From Cololabis saira (taxonomy: Eukaryota > Chordata > Actinopteri > Beloniformes > Belonidae), in contig NC_084599.1 of the NCBI RefSeq assembly GCF_033807715.1, positions 11,923,625-11,987,624 of the forward strand: a stretch of 64,000 bases of DNA, in the 5' to 3' direction. Of the stretch, positions 45,970 to 57,972 are shown in pieces (the stretch's first letter is position 1; every line of letters starts with the position of its first letter). The translations under genes were made by a program, and so were the position numbers. Under the pieces are notes generated by a model. That model had not been told where the DNA came from. It did not search any database and saw only the letters and a list, made by a program, of their open reading frames with translations.

Positions 45970-46605
45970 AGCTTAACTTATTGCAATGGCATCTTTACAG
46001 GCCTTAACAAGAAGTCTATCAGGCAGCTGCAGCTGATCCAGAACGCTGAACAGAGTCCTTACAAACACCAGGAAACTGGACCATATTACACCGGTCATGA
46101 AATCGCTACACTGGCTTCCAGTGAGTCAAAGGGTAGGGTTTAAAATCTTACTGCTGGTCTACAAAGACCTGAATGGTCTTGGACCAAAAAACATGGTTAA
46201 TCTGTTAGTTCCTACGAAGCTCCCAGACCCCTGAGGTTCATCTGGATCTGGTTTGTTGTGGTTCCCAAGAACCAGAACCAAGCGAGGTGAGGCAGCGTTC
46301 AGTTATTCTGCTCCTCACCGGTGGAACAAACTTCCTGTAGACCTGAGGTCTGCTCCAACTGTCAGCTCCTTTAAATCAGGCCTAAAAACATTACTGTTTA
46401 CTGAAGCATACTCCTAAATTAAATACTCACCTGCTGTATTCTACTGCCCTTACTTTTAACAACTTGTAATTTTTATTATTTTACCTCTTTTCTTATCATT
46501 TTATTTCTTTATTTACTGTTTAATTGCGTCTTGCCGCTTTTAATGTTGATGTGAAGCACTTTGAATTACCTTGTGTTGAATTGTGCTTTACAAATAAACC
46601 TGACT
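45970..46605 (+). mobile_element. 5'-truncated L2-like LINE, C-terminal part of ORF2 and 3' end
   Basis: Plus-strand reading gives FTGLNKKSIRQLQLIQNA; after a frameshift, HITPVMKSLHWLPVSQRV, FKILLLVYKDLNGLGP and then RGEAAFSYSAPHRWNKLP with PTVSSFKSGLKT. This is the conserved tail of L2-clade LINE ORF2 proteins. At least two frameshifts make it a pseudogene. The 3' end reads GAAGCACTTTGAATTACCTT and TACAAATAAACCTGAC, a common fish LINE terminus. It is inserted antisense to rgmd in intron 1. No target duplication was identified. Confidence 0.85.
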
Positions 46606-46689
46606 ATATCTAGTGTGTGGGATGAAGTTCTCCCAGTCTCCCCTAACGAGGAACAACTGAGGACTAACTAACTCTAGTTCCAGCTCGTC

Positions 46690-47560
46690 CAGAGTTCTGA
46701 GGTCGCGGGTTCGAGCCCGGCTCTCCCCGCATGGCGGCCGACGAGTTAACGCATGAAACACGGGGCTGTTTTCAGCTGCTTTCAGCTCCCAACACCAGGA
46801 AAGCTGGGTGGGGAAATCTCAGCTCCGTGTGGTTCCACATAAAAAGCAGTATTTACCTGCTTTAAATCATAAAAACATTAATAACAATAATAATCAATCT
46901 AGTTATTTGCGGGTGCCTGGACGGTATTTGCTAATGCTAACTAGGAGCTAAGCAGTAACTTCACACAAGTTGGTCCCCCGATAAAAGAGAGATAATAACG
47001 ACCCAGTAGGGGTTTGTGGTCAAAACAAGCTCGTTTTTAGGAGTTTATTTGAGAGATAAACACTATAAAAGAGCAGCGCTGACTCGTGCTGCTCGGCTAG
47101 CTTTGTTACTTTGTCCCAACAAAGTTTTCACGGGAGAGTTCAGGCGACGCAGAACCTACGGCGTAGGGAACGCGGGCGACGCGCACCCTATGTGCGTCGA
47201 TTTAACGCGGGACCCTGAATCAGGCTTTGCAGTGCGGGGACACGCAGCTCTGTGCATGCGGGAGAAGAACGGCAGCAAACTCACCTGGTCGGAACAGCAG
47301 AGAGAGCAGGACCATCGTCAACGTTACACAGTCCCAAAGCTGCCGCTTAACCGTGCTGTGAGGTCCGCTTCTCCCCATACCAATCCATCCAGTGGGGAGG
47401 GAGTAGCTGGACTGCTGGGCATGGACGCTGCTGCTGGAACCAGACACAGACCCGTCTCTGCTCCCAGCTCTGTCATCCAGAGGGGCCCGGCTCTCAGGGA
47501 GGGAGGGTCTGCAAACCCCGGCCAATCAAACTCTCATTACTACCACCACTTCACATTTAC
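46690..47560 (-). promoter_or_regulatory. rgmd: CpG-rich promoter region of rgmd
   Basis: CpG density rises sharply from about 46690 (TCGCGGGTTCGAGCCCGG) through 47110-47215 (CGACGCAGAACCTACGGCG and neighbours). The first coding exon lies within the zone. On the minus strand, an ATTGG (inverted CCAAT, 47522-47526) lies about 145 bp upstream of the start codon. No clear TATA box is seen. The transcription start is not defined, and a noncoding upstream exon is possible. Confidence 0.6.
47285..47378 (-). CDS. rgmd: RGM exon 1: start codon and signal peptide
   Basis: Ninety-four nt: 31 codons plus one base, followed by GTGAGT. It encodes MGRSGPHSTVKRQLWDCVTL and a hydrophobic stretch TMVLLSLLF, a standard signal peptide, ending just before the mature N-terminus AHCQQC. 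Joining phase 1 to exon 2 keeps the frame and gives 31+171+232=434 residues, the usual RGM length. The ATG at 47378 has G at -3 and G at +4 (GGTATGG), a strong start context. The frame is open for 49 more codons upstream with no ATG. Confidence 0.85.
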
Positions 47561-47999
47561 TTGGACTGGCAATTACTGCGCTTTTTTTTTTAGGGGGTTT
47601 GGCTTAAGCAACAGTGGTATGGATGTATAATTATTAGTAGAGTTGCTCTATCTGTTGCTCTGATGAACTGTCATCACTCATAGAGTCTCAGAGTAATCAA
47701 TCACTGTGCAATAATCATAATAACCACAATCATATGCTGTAACAATGCACCTTTCAATAAATATGTCTACCTCATACTGCTGCTGAAATGTACAAGTTTT
47801 AGTGTAACCTGAAAAGGTTCAAACATTTGGAATGAGCTTGGTAGTGCTATAAAAGAGTCTGGATCTCTCAATTAAAAAAAAAAGACTAAAACAAAAATTG
47901 TTATTAAATTATGTATCTTATTACATTTTTTATGTACCAATACCTGATGTATTATTTTTATAAGAATATATTTGTATCTAGGAAATCTGAGGAGGTCTC

Positions 48000-48230
48000 A
48001 GGTTGTTTTTTTTTTTTTGTTTTTCTTATTTAGGTTATAAGGTTATTATACTGTATGTATTAAATGTGTAATTTATAGTTGTTCTGCTGTGTGACTGGGC
48101 CCCTATTCATAAGCTACAGTAGCTTCTGGGGAGTCCCATTTTACAAACCTCGATTGATTATCATCTGTATTATTTGTGTTTTTTAATTATTTGTAAATAC
48201 ACTCTAAACTAAACTAAACTAAACTAAACT
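48000..48230 (+). mobile_element. LINE-like 3' end with (AAACT)n tail
   Basis: GGGCCCCTATTCATAAGCTA, then TTTTACAAACCTC and TTGTAAATACACTCT, followed by five TAAACT/AAACT repeats (48205-48230). The arrangement of a 'ctattcataagct' phrase and a short tandem-repeat tail is familiar from fish non-LTR elements. There is no ORF; it is severely 5' truncated. Confidence 0.5.
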
Positions 48231-48249
48231 GCACCTTTCACTTTTTTTT

Positions 48250-48560
48250 TAAATTGTATATATTTAGTTAGTTTAAGTTTATTTCAGTCATATACACCTT
48301 TCAAGGCAACAAGGACAAGACAAATTTTACAATTTGACTGAAAAAGGCTCAGGCAGAAGCAGAGCTTATTAATGCCTGCCTACTACACAACTTAAGCTAC
48401 ACAATACATGGTGTCAAGTGTGAAGAAAAAAAGAACAAAAAACAAACATATAATATATACATATAATGTACATACACTTGCATACATACATGTACACACA
48501 TAGATGCATATACAGTACATACACATATCTCTTTTCCCCTTTTTTCAATTACAGCCATAA
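48250..48560 (-). mobile_element. Possible minus-strand LINE 3' end
   Basis: On the minus strand the sequence ends ...CTGCTTCTGCCTGAGCC, TTGTCTTGTCCTTGTTGCC and GACTGAAATAAACTTAAAC, resembling the terminal 3' UTR of fish LINEs. It abuts the plus-strand tail at 48205-48230. Low certainty. Confidence 0.4.
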
Positions 48561-48641
48561 CTACCAAATATAAATACACATAATGATTTTTTTAACATAA
48601 CAAAGGAAGTACATTGCTTAAGTTTGAGATCAACACTATTC

Positions 48642-48689
<48 letters not shown>
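48642..48689. repeat. (CTA)n microsatellite
   Basis: About 16 CTA triplets in the region upstream of rgmd. Confidence 0.95.
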
Positions 48690-48699
48690 ACTATTATAT

Positions 48700-48762
48700 G
48701 TTAATAAGAGCTGTCATTTGTTTGACCTGACTTGGCCAATAAACCTGATTCTGATTCTGATA
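48700..48762 (+). mobile_element. Short LINE 3' tail with CTGATT repeat
   Basis: GACTTGGCCAATAAACCTGA followed by TTCTGATTCTGAT is a stereotyped fish LINE terminus with a short ATTCTG-type tandem tail. Confidence 0.5.
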
Positions 48763-50559
48763 GCTGCAAAACTCCCCTTTTTCGGCTCGTATTGCATATA
48801 TTTGTAGCAATGCGTTTATAAACTTTTCCACTTACGGATTTAAAGCCTTTTTTTGCAACGTGGTCAGATGCACATTCAGAGACCCTCCCCCAACAACAAA
48901 TGTTTGTGTGTTTCCAGCATCAAGGAGGCTTTGGTCACCTGTTGTTTTCTCACAGCAGACCTGGCGTTTAAATAAAGGGATTGATTGACAATTGTGGGTG
49001 CAAAGGACCACCATAGCTTTCCGGGGTTTATCTGGAATCATTAAAGTAACTGGAAAGTCATTAATGACACAAGATCAAAACTGTAAACAATGTTGCCCCC
49101 CGCCAAACCACAACATTTTATTTCTGTTTTTTAGAGATGTGTTCTTTGGCAAAACATGCGCATTGTGTGTTATTGTCCCTTCCAAAATGTATTGAAAATT
49201 CTCTGCTCAATTATTTTCTCTCTGCAGATCTCAGTGTGCTATTAAATTTTCCATTACATTTTCAGTTAGCAACTTGTATGTTACTCTTTTCCTTTTGTGG
49301 CCAACTTTCCATGTCTCTCACCCCTTCAGCAACACTCTGTCTTTCATTTGCACAGCTGCTGTGAGGCTGGACCAGCTGCAAGGCACATAGACGCTCCAGA
49401 TTTCAGCCTTATGCCTCACACTCTCTACACTTAGTGGATTTTATGTCATGTAAGTGGGGGGTTTTAGTGCATCAACCTTATTACTTAATTACAGGATAAA
49501 ATATTGATATGAAGTAAATCATCAGTGGAAGTTTGTGAAACTTTCAAAGGTTGAACTAAAAGTCAAAGCTTTGTTTTGATACAGCTGGAACATTTGGGTT
49601 GTTGCTGTTGGTCTCACACTGCACCTCCCTCCTGATTTTACAAGAGAGAAGTGAACCCAGACAGTTGCTGGATCACTGCTTTTTCTGTACACATGCAGGC
49701 TGCTCCAGTTGTACAATTGTGTTATTCAGGTCGTCCATCAGTCTTGTGAGATGTGAATTGAAGACAGTTCAGTCCAGTTGGACCGCTTGGATTGTTTTGA
49801 TTTGCCAGAAGGGTCTCTGTCACACTGGATCCACTGTACCAAGTTTATCACCCCAGAGGGATCTACCTGACTCTGTTTGTTCAGCTAATTTTGGAAGCTT
49901 GCTTGGTTGATCGGCTCTATGGCTGTGCTTTATGTATTTCAAATCCTCCCCCCGACAGGTTGCACACTGCATTCCCCGTGAGATCACAGTAATATGACAT
50001 GGCGGGGAAGACAAATCTGTTGATAGTGTACCTCATGTTGCGGTAAATTACAAATTACTCTCACCTGTTACAGTGGGTATCTTCAAAGACAAGAAAGGGC
50101 ATTTCCTAGAAGGGGAAGGACATTGCTTACTTGATTTCATAACAGATCAAAAAACAACACTAGGTGTACAATTACATAGTAAGGAGTGTAAACCTTTTTT
50201 AGGGACCAAACTGAAACAAAATCAAAATAGTGTTGAGTTAAATAACCCGGAATAGGCTATGTGTTTTGCAGCAAAATGCCAATGCATGCTAGCAAACAGG
50301 GAAACAGAGCTTTTGAGGGTATGTATCCTTCTCCTTTTGCGTCTATTGACCGTAATTTGTGTGACAAAGTCGACTTGTATGGGCTTTGGATAAGATGGCA
50401 GTGAATGGAAGCAGATACCCATACAAGCAGTCCTTCTTGTACACGTTTTGTACACATACAAAGTTAAAATTGAATTGGTTCATCTGAAAGCGACCCTTCC
50501 ATACAATCAGTTACGTGTAGTTACATTTTTTTGCTTAAAATTGCAATTTATTTTGACAC

Positions 50560-50662
50560 AGGTCTATTGCCTATTGGTCATGTTCTGGGTCTCTCACCTA
50601 GAGACAACTTATGCTGTAATAGATGCTATATAAATGAAATTGAATTGAATAGAATTGAACTG
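50560..50662 (+). mobile_element. LINE-like 3' tail with (GAATT)n end
   Basis: TGCTATATAAATGAAATTGA followed by ATTGAATAGAATTGAA. This ending is common at L2/CR1-like insertions in teleosts. Only the terminal about 100 bp is recognisable. Confidence 0.5.
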
Positions 50663-51429
50663 CCCCCTGTGCAAACATTAACTGTCATTTTGCTGCCAAC
50701 ACATATTCCATTCTACCTCAAAACTGCTATGATTCAAGTCATTTTGCTCCTTGTCAAAAGTCAACAAACCTTACTTTTTCTTTTAAGATGATATACCTCT
50801 CATTTTTAGGAAGAATGATAAAGTTAGTATTGTCCATGCTCACTATGTGTTACAAAATTAAAAGACAACAAAATCAAAGCCATAGTTTTTCTCAATAAGC
50901 TGTTGTCTGCTAAATAACCTGAGTTTCCACGCTGTGCTGCTGATGGGCACTGAAGCAAACAGTTAATTGATCCATGTGGATGGTAAGGATGAATTCAGCA
51001 CATGAAAGAAACTCTTAGACCGCCTGTCAGGCTTGATGGGTGGAGAAAGAGCTCTTTCTTCTTTGCTCTCCTTATGAGCGTATTGCATTGCATGACCAGC
51101 ACATGCACTACAAGCTGGAAAGAGTGGAGGAGAGAGTGGATGAAAAGGGCATACAGTGGGTAAAAAACAAGAACCAAGGACCTGCTCACAGTAGGGCTCT
51201 TGTTTTTGGTACAATAGGGGGGGAAGAGTAGAAAAGGGGGCAGCTTCTTAAGAAAGATAAAGATAAAGCTTCAAGTTTTTGGTTAAACATTGGGAAATGT
51301 TTAAAGATTAACCTAGTTAAAAGTAAATCACAGGACGTAGAGACAAAGAAAAAATGTATAGTGACGCAAATGAGAAGGAGGAAGAAAGAATGGGGAAGGG
51401 AGGAGAAAGGGGGAGAAAAAGAGGGAGGG

Positions 51430-51788
51430 AGGGATTGGGTTTCCTCTGACAGAGTGTGTCTGGGCTGCTCCACATGTACCTCATTAAGGTCCTCACACTG
51501 TGGGACCAACTCCACACCAGGGTGCTTGTTTTTGTTATTAGGCCCAACTTGCTGTGGTCTAGTGGAAGCCCAAAACCTGTGTCAGTTCAGCGCCATCTGC
51601 ACTGCCCACCGTCTTACAACTGCAGAAGAAACACTGCACTGATCTCACTTATTTCCTTGGGGAGGTGCTTTTTTATAAGCCCGTACAGGGTTTTTTAATC
51701 TCTCCCGCACATATTACTTTTGTCTGTTAATTGTCTTTGTTTTTCTCTTTTATAGTGCAAATAAAACTAAACTAAACTAAACTAAACT
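51430..51788 (+). mobile_element. LINE-like 3' end with (AAACT)n tail
   Basis: Ends TTTATAGTGCAAATAAAACT followed by AAACT repeats (to 51788), like the tail at 48205-48230. Upstream phrases such as GGTCTAGTGGAAGCCC may belong to the element, but no coherent frame is visible. Limits are approximate. Confidence 0.45.
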
Positions 51789-54700
51789 TATCTAAAGCTT
51801 CACATGAGAAATAAGCTTTTCATCACATCTATTTTAATGTGTGTGTGCAAGTATGCACATTTTTAACTGCACAACTCTGAACCATTTGTTGTTTGGTTAA
51901 TAGCAGATCCAATACATTTGAAAGTATTTTTTTCTGAAGTGAGTTGTTAAAAAACAAAAACAAAATTAAAAAAGAATAGTAATAAGTGCAAGGGGAGGAA
52001 ATTCACATTTTCATTCATGCCTCTGATTTTTGCTTAATTTCACGCCCGTCCAGATTTGCCAACTGAGACATGTATCGTGTTTCTTCTGGAGCCTGATAAC
52101 ATCAGAGATTGGAATCAAAAGTAGTGCGCACCCTCAGTAGTCTCCGCTAACACCACACGGCTACAATATATGAGACACGCTTATTGAATTTTGCACAGGA
52201 ACCAGAGCAAATTGACTGTTTTTGTTTTGTTTTCCTTTTTATATTTGCTTTTTTGAGGGGCCCTTGTGTGTGAAATAAAGATACTTGTGGCACGGCTGAG
52301 ACGGAGAATGAGGCAGAGACGTGGAAAGCAAATTTGCCAGGTTCAGGCCGCTCGCTCGTTGGAGGGGATTTGTTATCTCAGTGGAGATAAGGGAAACTGT
52401 GGTGTGAGTGCATATGAGGCACAGCTGATAGCATCTCAACTCAAGGATCCCACTTATAGCACCCTGACTGATAGATGACAGCACACGCAGGGTGGCCTTT
52501 GGTGTGTGTGTTTTTTTTTTTTTTTTCAAGCGCTCCTCAGTAGGTATCCATGCAGGCATCTGTTTATTGTGTTTCTTTGAATCTTTTCTGTCTGTGTAAA
52601 CAAGAATCATCACACAGGCGTGCCATCCGTGTAGGGCGTGCTAGTCCCGGGACTTGCACTGGCTGATGGGTTTTGATGAAGTGGTAGAAATTGTTTCAAG
52701 TTATATCTGCATCACTTTGACATCCTTTCCACACATTCCTCCTTTCTCAGAGAACAACTGTTGACACAGCATCAAGCCTCGTGCTTATGAATAGACAGTC
52801 AACTGACAGGTAACCTTACCTCTGGGGTCACGGGGTCACCCCAGCTTGATGAGGGATGATGAGTAAAATAAATGGAGAGCATCACGCAGAGAGACTTCTG
52901 ATGTCCTCAGCTACAGGGAGAGTTCAGGGCCATTTGACCTCTGACCCGTGTCCTGCCTGTTAGTGTGTGCAGGTTCGTGTGTTAAGGGTTTGATCTTGTT
53001 CCCCCAGTCTTGAATTCTTCCGTACTTTTCTGCCTCTTCCCTTCCCACCTGTACAGTAGCAGAACAGTTCAGAACTGCTTCATTGAGTGAGTCCTTGAAT
53101 CTTATTCCAAAGAAAACTATGTTGGAACATGTCTTGTAAATCCCACGTTGCCTCTTTTTTTCTCTCTGAGCACATCAGCTCAGGACTTACGTTAAAAATG
53201 TTAGCGCAAGGCATTTACAAAAATGTATTTATTTTAATTTAAGAATTGTGCATTGTACTTAATGCTTCTTCATTTAAAAAAGTCAATAGAAATCTTAAAA
53301 TTAGGTAAATGTTATATTTTACAAACAGTGCTTTCATTGGATTTGATACAGTGAAGTATTAAGAACTATTAAGAATTTTGGTCGCTTGGTGTAATTCTTA
53401 TCAAGGTTCATGACATAACGCTTTATATCAGGGTTTAGGAAAATAAATGTGTCTCACATACTGCCATAATTTGGAGTGTTTTTAAGTCTGGATGAGGCGT
53501 ATCCTATTAAAAGCTTATTCTTCGTTTGTCTCAAAGCACTCACTTACAAGGCAACAGTTGGTAGCCTATTGTTTTTGCCCTGCACCCCCTTTCAACAGCC
53601 CAGACAACTGTCCTGAACCAGGAATAGACGGTTAGACAATAACCCACACAAGTGCAAATTTACCCAGGTTGATCTTTCCAAAATTTCCCACTGCTTGAAA
53701 CTACCTCAAAGTAGAAAAAGGTGGAGGAAAATGGCAAGGGAGAGCAGGTTTGATTGACTCATGTGGTTGCATATTCTGAGCACAGTGCTGTAAGGTGGGG
53801 AAGAGTTTGTGTGAAGTGCTGGGAAATCGATAGGGTTGTTTTTTCTCTCCTTTGAGTTTCAACAGATGTTTCCCACATTCACAGTAGATGAGCCGCTCCT
53901 TATATGGTTACGTGGGATCGTGCATATCGAAGACGCTACCCCAAAATCACAGCCTACGCTAACGAAGGTCCTATCAACGCTGCGTTCAGCTACAAAAGAC
54001 GTTAGTTCTACCACTGAAGTGGATTTTGTATTAGGCGAAAACTGTGAAATGCTTTCTTTTTTAAAAAAAAAAGTCAATAAAGTTATTCATATTGAAATCT
54101 CGATTTGCAGCTTCAGGTGTAAAATGTTTGAGGATGTTATAAGTCATGCCAGAAAAGCAGAACAAAGAGAAAAATCTTACCTTTGATAAGTGCTTGTGGT
54201 AAATTCTGTAATGTGAATGACAGCACTTCTCTGTCTGAGTTTGAAACGTCGGACGCCTTTAACCCTCACTCCCCCTGCGACTTCAGCCGGCCAACTAACA
54301 AGTCGGGCAGCTACAGGGACAGATAGCCATTGGAATCAAGGCACATGACAACAGCTGTCCGTTTCACAATTCGGCACTTTGATTAGAGCAGGATGGTAGT
54401 GAGCGATGTGGCCTAATTCCTACATATCTGGGCAGGGCACTTCTCAGAAGAAGAAGAAGAAAAAATGGAGTGGAAAAAACAATGAGGTACATTCGCATGC
54501 TGGCAAACAAACATATAGTGCTATTAAAGTGAAACATATTTGTAGATACTCGTAGGATTAGTATGATGTCAGATTTGGAAACGTGCCCATAATGTCCAGT
54601 CTATCAAAGAAAAAGACACAAGTGTAGCCAAAGACTGGCTCCAGTGTAAGCTGAGCATGTGCACTACATGGATGTTGTTGATTATCGTCTACTTCAGCCC

Positions 54701-57700
54701 ATTCTCCTCCATACAGCACCCATTTCTTATTTTTAAACCATCTTTCTCCTTTAGCTTCATATTTGTCATTTAAATACCTGAGACACATCAGGAAAAACTT
54801 GGAAAACAATCACCAAAACAGAATGAAGCTGCAGCTTTATCCGCATCCAACTCTTTCATGTGGTATTGCCACTAAAACATGATATGAGCAGAATTTGCAA
54901 ACAAGAGGGATCATGCCCTGTAATGTGTGTTTGGCAATCGGTTGGCTGCTGCAAACAAGCCAAGAAGACGAGAATGTGATTTGCCAGACTGACTAAGAAT
55001 GCATGCTGCAGGATATAAGCATGCGTTCCCAGTGATTTATAGATGTGGAATAGTCAGCCACTAGGCCTTGGGCTGAGGCAGACAGAGGGAGCGAGAAAAA
55101 CAACAGTACTTAATTCATGTCTGACAAATATTCTGCAGGAAATTCATCCAGACTGGCCCATCAAATCATCCAGACCCCCTGACCATTCCCCCGTTGTAAA
55201 TTGTAACTTGGATACTCACAAAATCCACTTGATGAAGCTGAAAGGTGAAAACATTATCTGCTTTACTTTACTTTGTGTAATAAAGCTCCACGCTGGTTCT
55301 GCTTTGCCCAGACAGCACAGAGAATGAATCTTTCTGAGTTCCTTGGGAAACACACCTCTGGAACAGATGTGAATTTGCAATAAATCTGATTCGTAATCCT
55401 GCATGCATTTGTGAAAGTTGTGAAATTCATTGCCTGCATACGATTCTTCCATGGTCTTTCTTCCCTCCCAGAGATTGCTGGGTCCAATCTTTTAAGGCTA
55501 TAGCAGCTGTTCGTGCAGACAGCTGCACTGGCCATTCATCGTGGCTGGGAGGCAATTAAAAAAATCAAGCCAATGTTGTGTTTTAGTTGATCCATTGCTA
55601 TTTCTACACATAATCCCCTCTCTCATGGCTCCCAACTCTTTAATGTGCATGCACATGCTCATGCCAGCTCTTTCTCAGGCGAGAGGTATGCTTATGAACA
55701 GCCCCATCAAGAATGTCAGTGGCTAACAAAGTGAGGTGGAAGGGAGATTGGCTTTTTTTTTGCAGACAAAATCCCCAAATTGCAGTGACATGACTACATT
55801 GGATTTGGAGCATTATTGAAGCCAGAGCAGAGAGGAGCCATGTAATCTCCAAGATTTACTGGTCCGTGGATTTTTTCCATATCTTCTTCGGTGGAGGCAT
55901 GCGGCCACACAAAGTCTGACTGGCGTCGCAGTGGCATTCAGCAGAGGGTTAAATCGAGCGGAGGCCTTGCCTTGTGCCACGAGCACCGACACATTCTTAT
56001 ACATCCACGTAAACACTCACATTAATGCATGCCCAGTTGTGTCGCTCTCTTCCAAACACACACGCACGCGCTGACCATGTCTCCAGTTGTTCCCTCCTCT
56101 CACAGCACACAGCAGGTGTGCGGTGAAGCGGGATAGAGCCGGTTCGGGTGATGAAGTTGGGCGATGTGCTGTTCTTAGAACAGCTTTTCTATTGTTTCAA
56201 ACGTATGTGGTCTTGTGGTGCTGCTTTGGAAATGTTTATGGGATTAACCCTTTGGCCAAGCACTTAAGCATCTATAAATGCATTTTCATTTAAGGAATAT
56301 TGTTTCATAAGTTGTACGCCATGTGGAATATATATTTTCTGTTAGCTGTCATTTATTATTATTTGTCCAAACAGGATTAATAATCTGGGATCACTTCTGT
56401 TGACTTCAGAGCCTGACTTGGTGGGATTAGAGGTTACCTTTCCACAAACTTCAGTCTGATTGCAAGTGTGTCAGACAGATCATATGGATATCATATGGAT
56501 ATTTAAAAGTATTAAATCAAAAACAAGAAAACATGACAAGACTCGAGCATTCTTTCCTCTATAAAAGCTTGCACAAAAGGACAAGTTTTATTTCAGTGGT
56601 GGCATGTGAAACCTTGAAAAGGTGATTCATATTTATTTTTTCTGGTATTCCTGCTTCTTTCAGCTCTGAAATGTAAACTTCTGGGTTTCGGTACACTTGC
56701 AAAATCAAGTTTTCTGAAAGAGCATGGATAAAGAAATGTTTTAAAATGAAAAAAGCTAACAAAACATTTTTTCTAAGGAGTAAAAAAAGCATTTATTTTA
56801 AATGAAATCCTTCACAGTTCTTATGTCCTGCAGAAGGAAATGCCAGTGACAGTTTTATCTACACAAATTTGGTCTGGTTCACTTCAAAGTACAATTTGTA
56901 GAAATACTGGCGTAAAACATAAAAATGAAAAAAAAAAACTAAGAAAAGATGCAAAAGCAGAACCCAGATAAAAACAAACGCAATTCACTGAGAAAAACCA
57001 ACAACAAGAAAACAGCAAAGAAAACCAGGATATATCAACATAATCAATTAGACACACTTAAAATAAGCCATATGAAGCAAAACAAAGGCACACTCAATAA
57101 CCTCTGGCTTTGGTAAACATGTGGTTCCTTCAACATTTCCTTTACCTTCCACAAGTATACGAATATAATTCTATTTCTGGTGGTTCATTCTTTGCACTTG
57201 CTGTTGCAGTTCTTTGTGTATTATTCTTGGCAGATGTCCCACCAGTTCAGAAAATATTTGACCTTTGCCAAGCAGATGATCCACATCATTTATTTGCAAT
57301 GGATGGTTCATGGACAGACAGACAGGCAGACTGTTATGTACACTGAATGGAAACCTTTAACCAGCTGTGGACTAAATAGTTTTAAAAAAGCACAAATCCT
57401 GACGGGAAGTATGCACCATATGATCTGCTGATTCCTGACTTCCTTTCGAGTCATGTCGGATGATTACTGAGAATAAAGGGGCCATCATCTTCCCTTTCAC
57501 AACCCCCGCTCTGTGTATGCCCAAGTACTTCCTGTCTGCCATATGCGCTGCAGCATTAGACTATGGTACATTTTTAATTCTGTCTTCTGTCATTTATGAG
57601 TGAGAAAGTTGTCACTCAAAAAGTACTATACCCCAGGATGAGTTCTCCTATAGTTATTTTAAATCTGTCGAGTGGGCCGTTGACTGCAAATAAATATTAT

Positions 57701-57947
57701 GCAGCCATGGTGCAGTGGCAAATGACACTGGACCATCTACTGCTTTAAACCCTTCTCTTTCTCCTCATTTCTGTTTTGTTTGCCTTCCTCTTCTTTCTCC
57801 TTCATCAGACAGAGCCATTGCAGACTAATAGGGAGCAGCCAGGAGTGCTTTTGTAATTGCCTGAGCTCATGCGCTATAGAGAGTTAAGGCAGGGGCCAGC
57901 AGCATCAAAGCCTCACTGATCATTCCTCAACTGCCCTCCACTGAAGG

Positions 57948-57972
57948 GATGGGGGGTGGGGGGGTGGGGGTG
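57948..57972 (+). repeat. G-rich tract with G-quadruplex potential
   Basis: GGGAT, then runs of six, seven and five G separated by single T residues. It satisfies the four-run G-quadruplex pattern. Confidence 0.8.

Larger units (their letters stand above)
42578..47284 (-). other. rgmd: rgmd intron 1, 4.7 kb
   Basis: GTGAGT donor next to 47285 and TTTTCCAG acceptor next to 42577 on the minus strand. It holds a CACTCA-type repeat (44487-44513), a 5'-truncated L2-like LINE (about 45970-46605) and the left part of the CpG-rich promoter zone. No other exon was found. Confidence 0.88.
47601..52000. other. Upstream intergenic region, rich in LINE 3' tails
   Basis: No credible exon. Contains several short retroelement tails (about 48000-48230, 48250-48560, 48700-48762, 50560-50662 and 51430-51788) and a (CTA)n array. 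Remaining sequence is AT-rich and featureless. Confidence 0.7.

Noticed and set aside
46640..46760. tRNA-like B box (GGGTTCGAGCCCGG) suggesting a tRNA gene or tRNA-derived SINE
   Set aside because: The T-arm stem has a mismatch, and no A box, anticodon arm or acceptor pairing could be found. It is most likely a chance CpG-rich match, or at best a short SINE fragment.
47016..47630. 204-codon plus-strand open frame
   Set aside because: It runs antisense through the rgmd first exon and CpG-rich promoter. High G+C makes long chance frames likely, and no family motif is seen.
53836..54186. 116-codon open frame
   Set aside because: No recognisable domain, and it passes through a poly-lysine A-run. 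No splice context or neighbouring exons support it. It is the best of the unexplained frames in 52-64 kb but not strong enough to call.
57110..57346. 78-codon frame with a hydrophobic stretch
   Set aside because: Hydrophobicity comes from T-rich sequence. No signal-peptide context, family motif or neighbouring exon was found.
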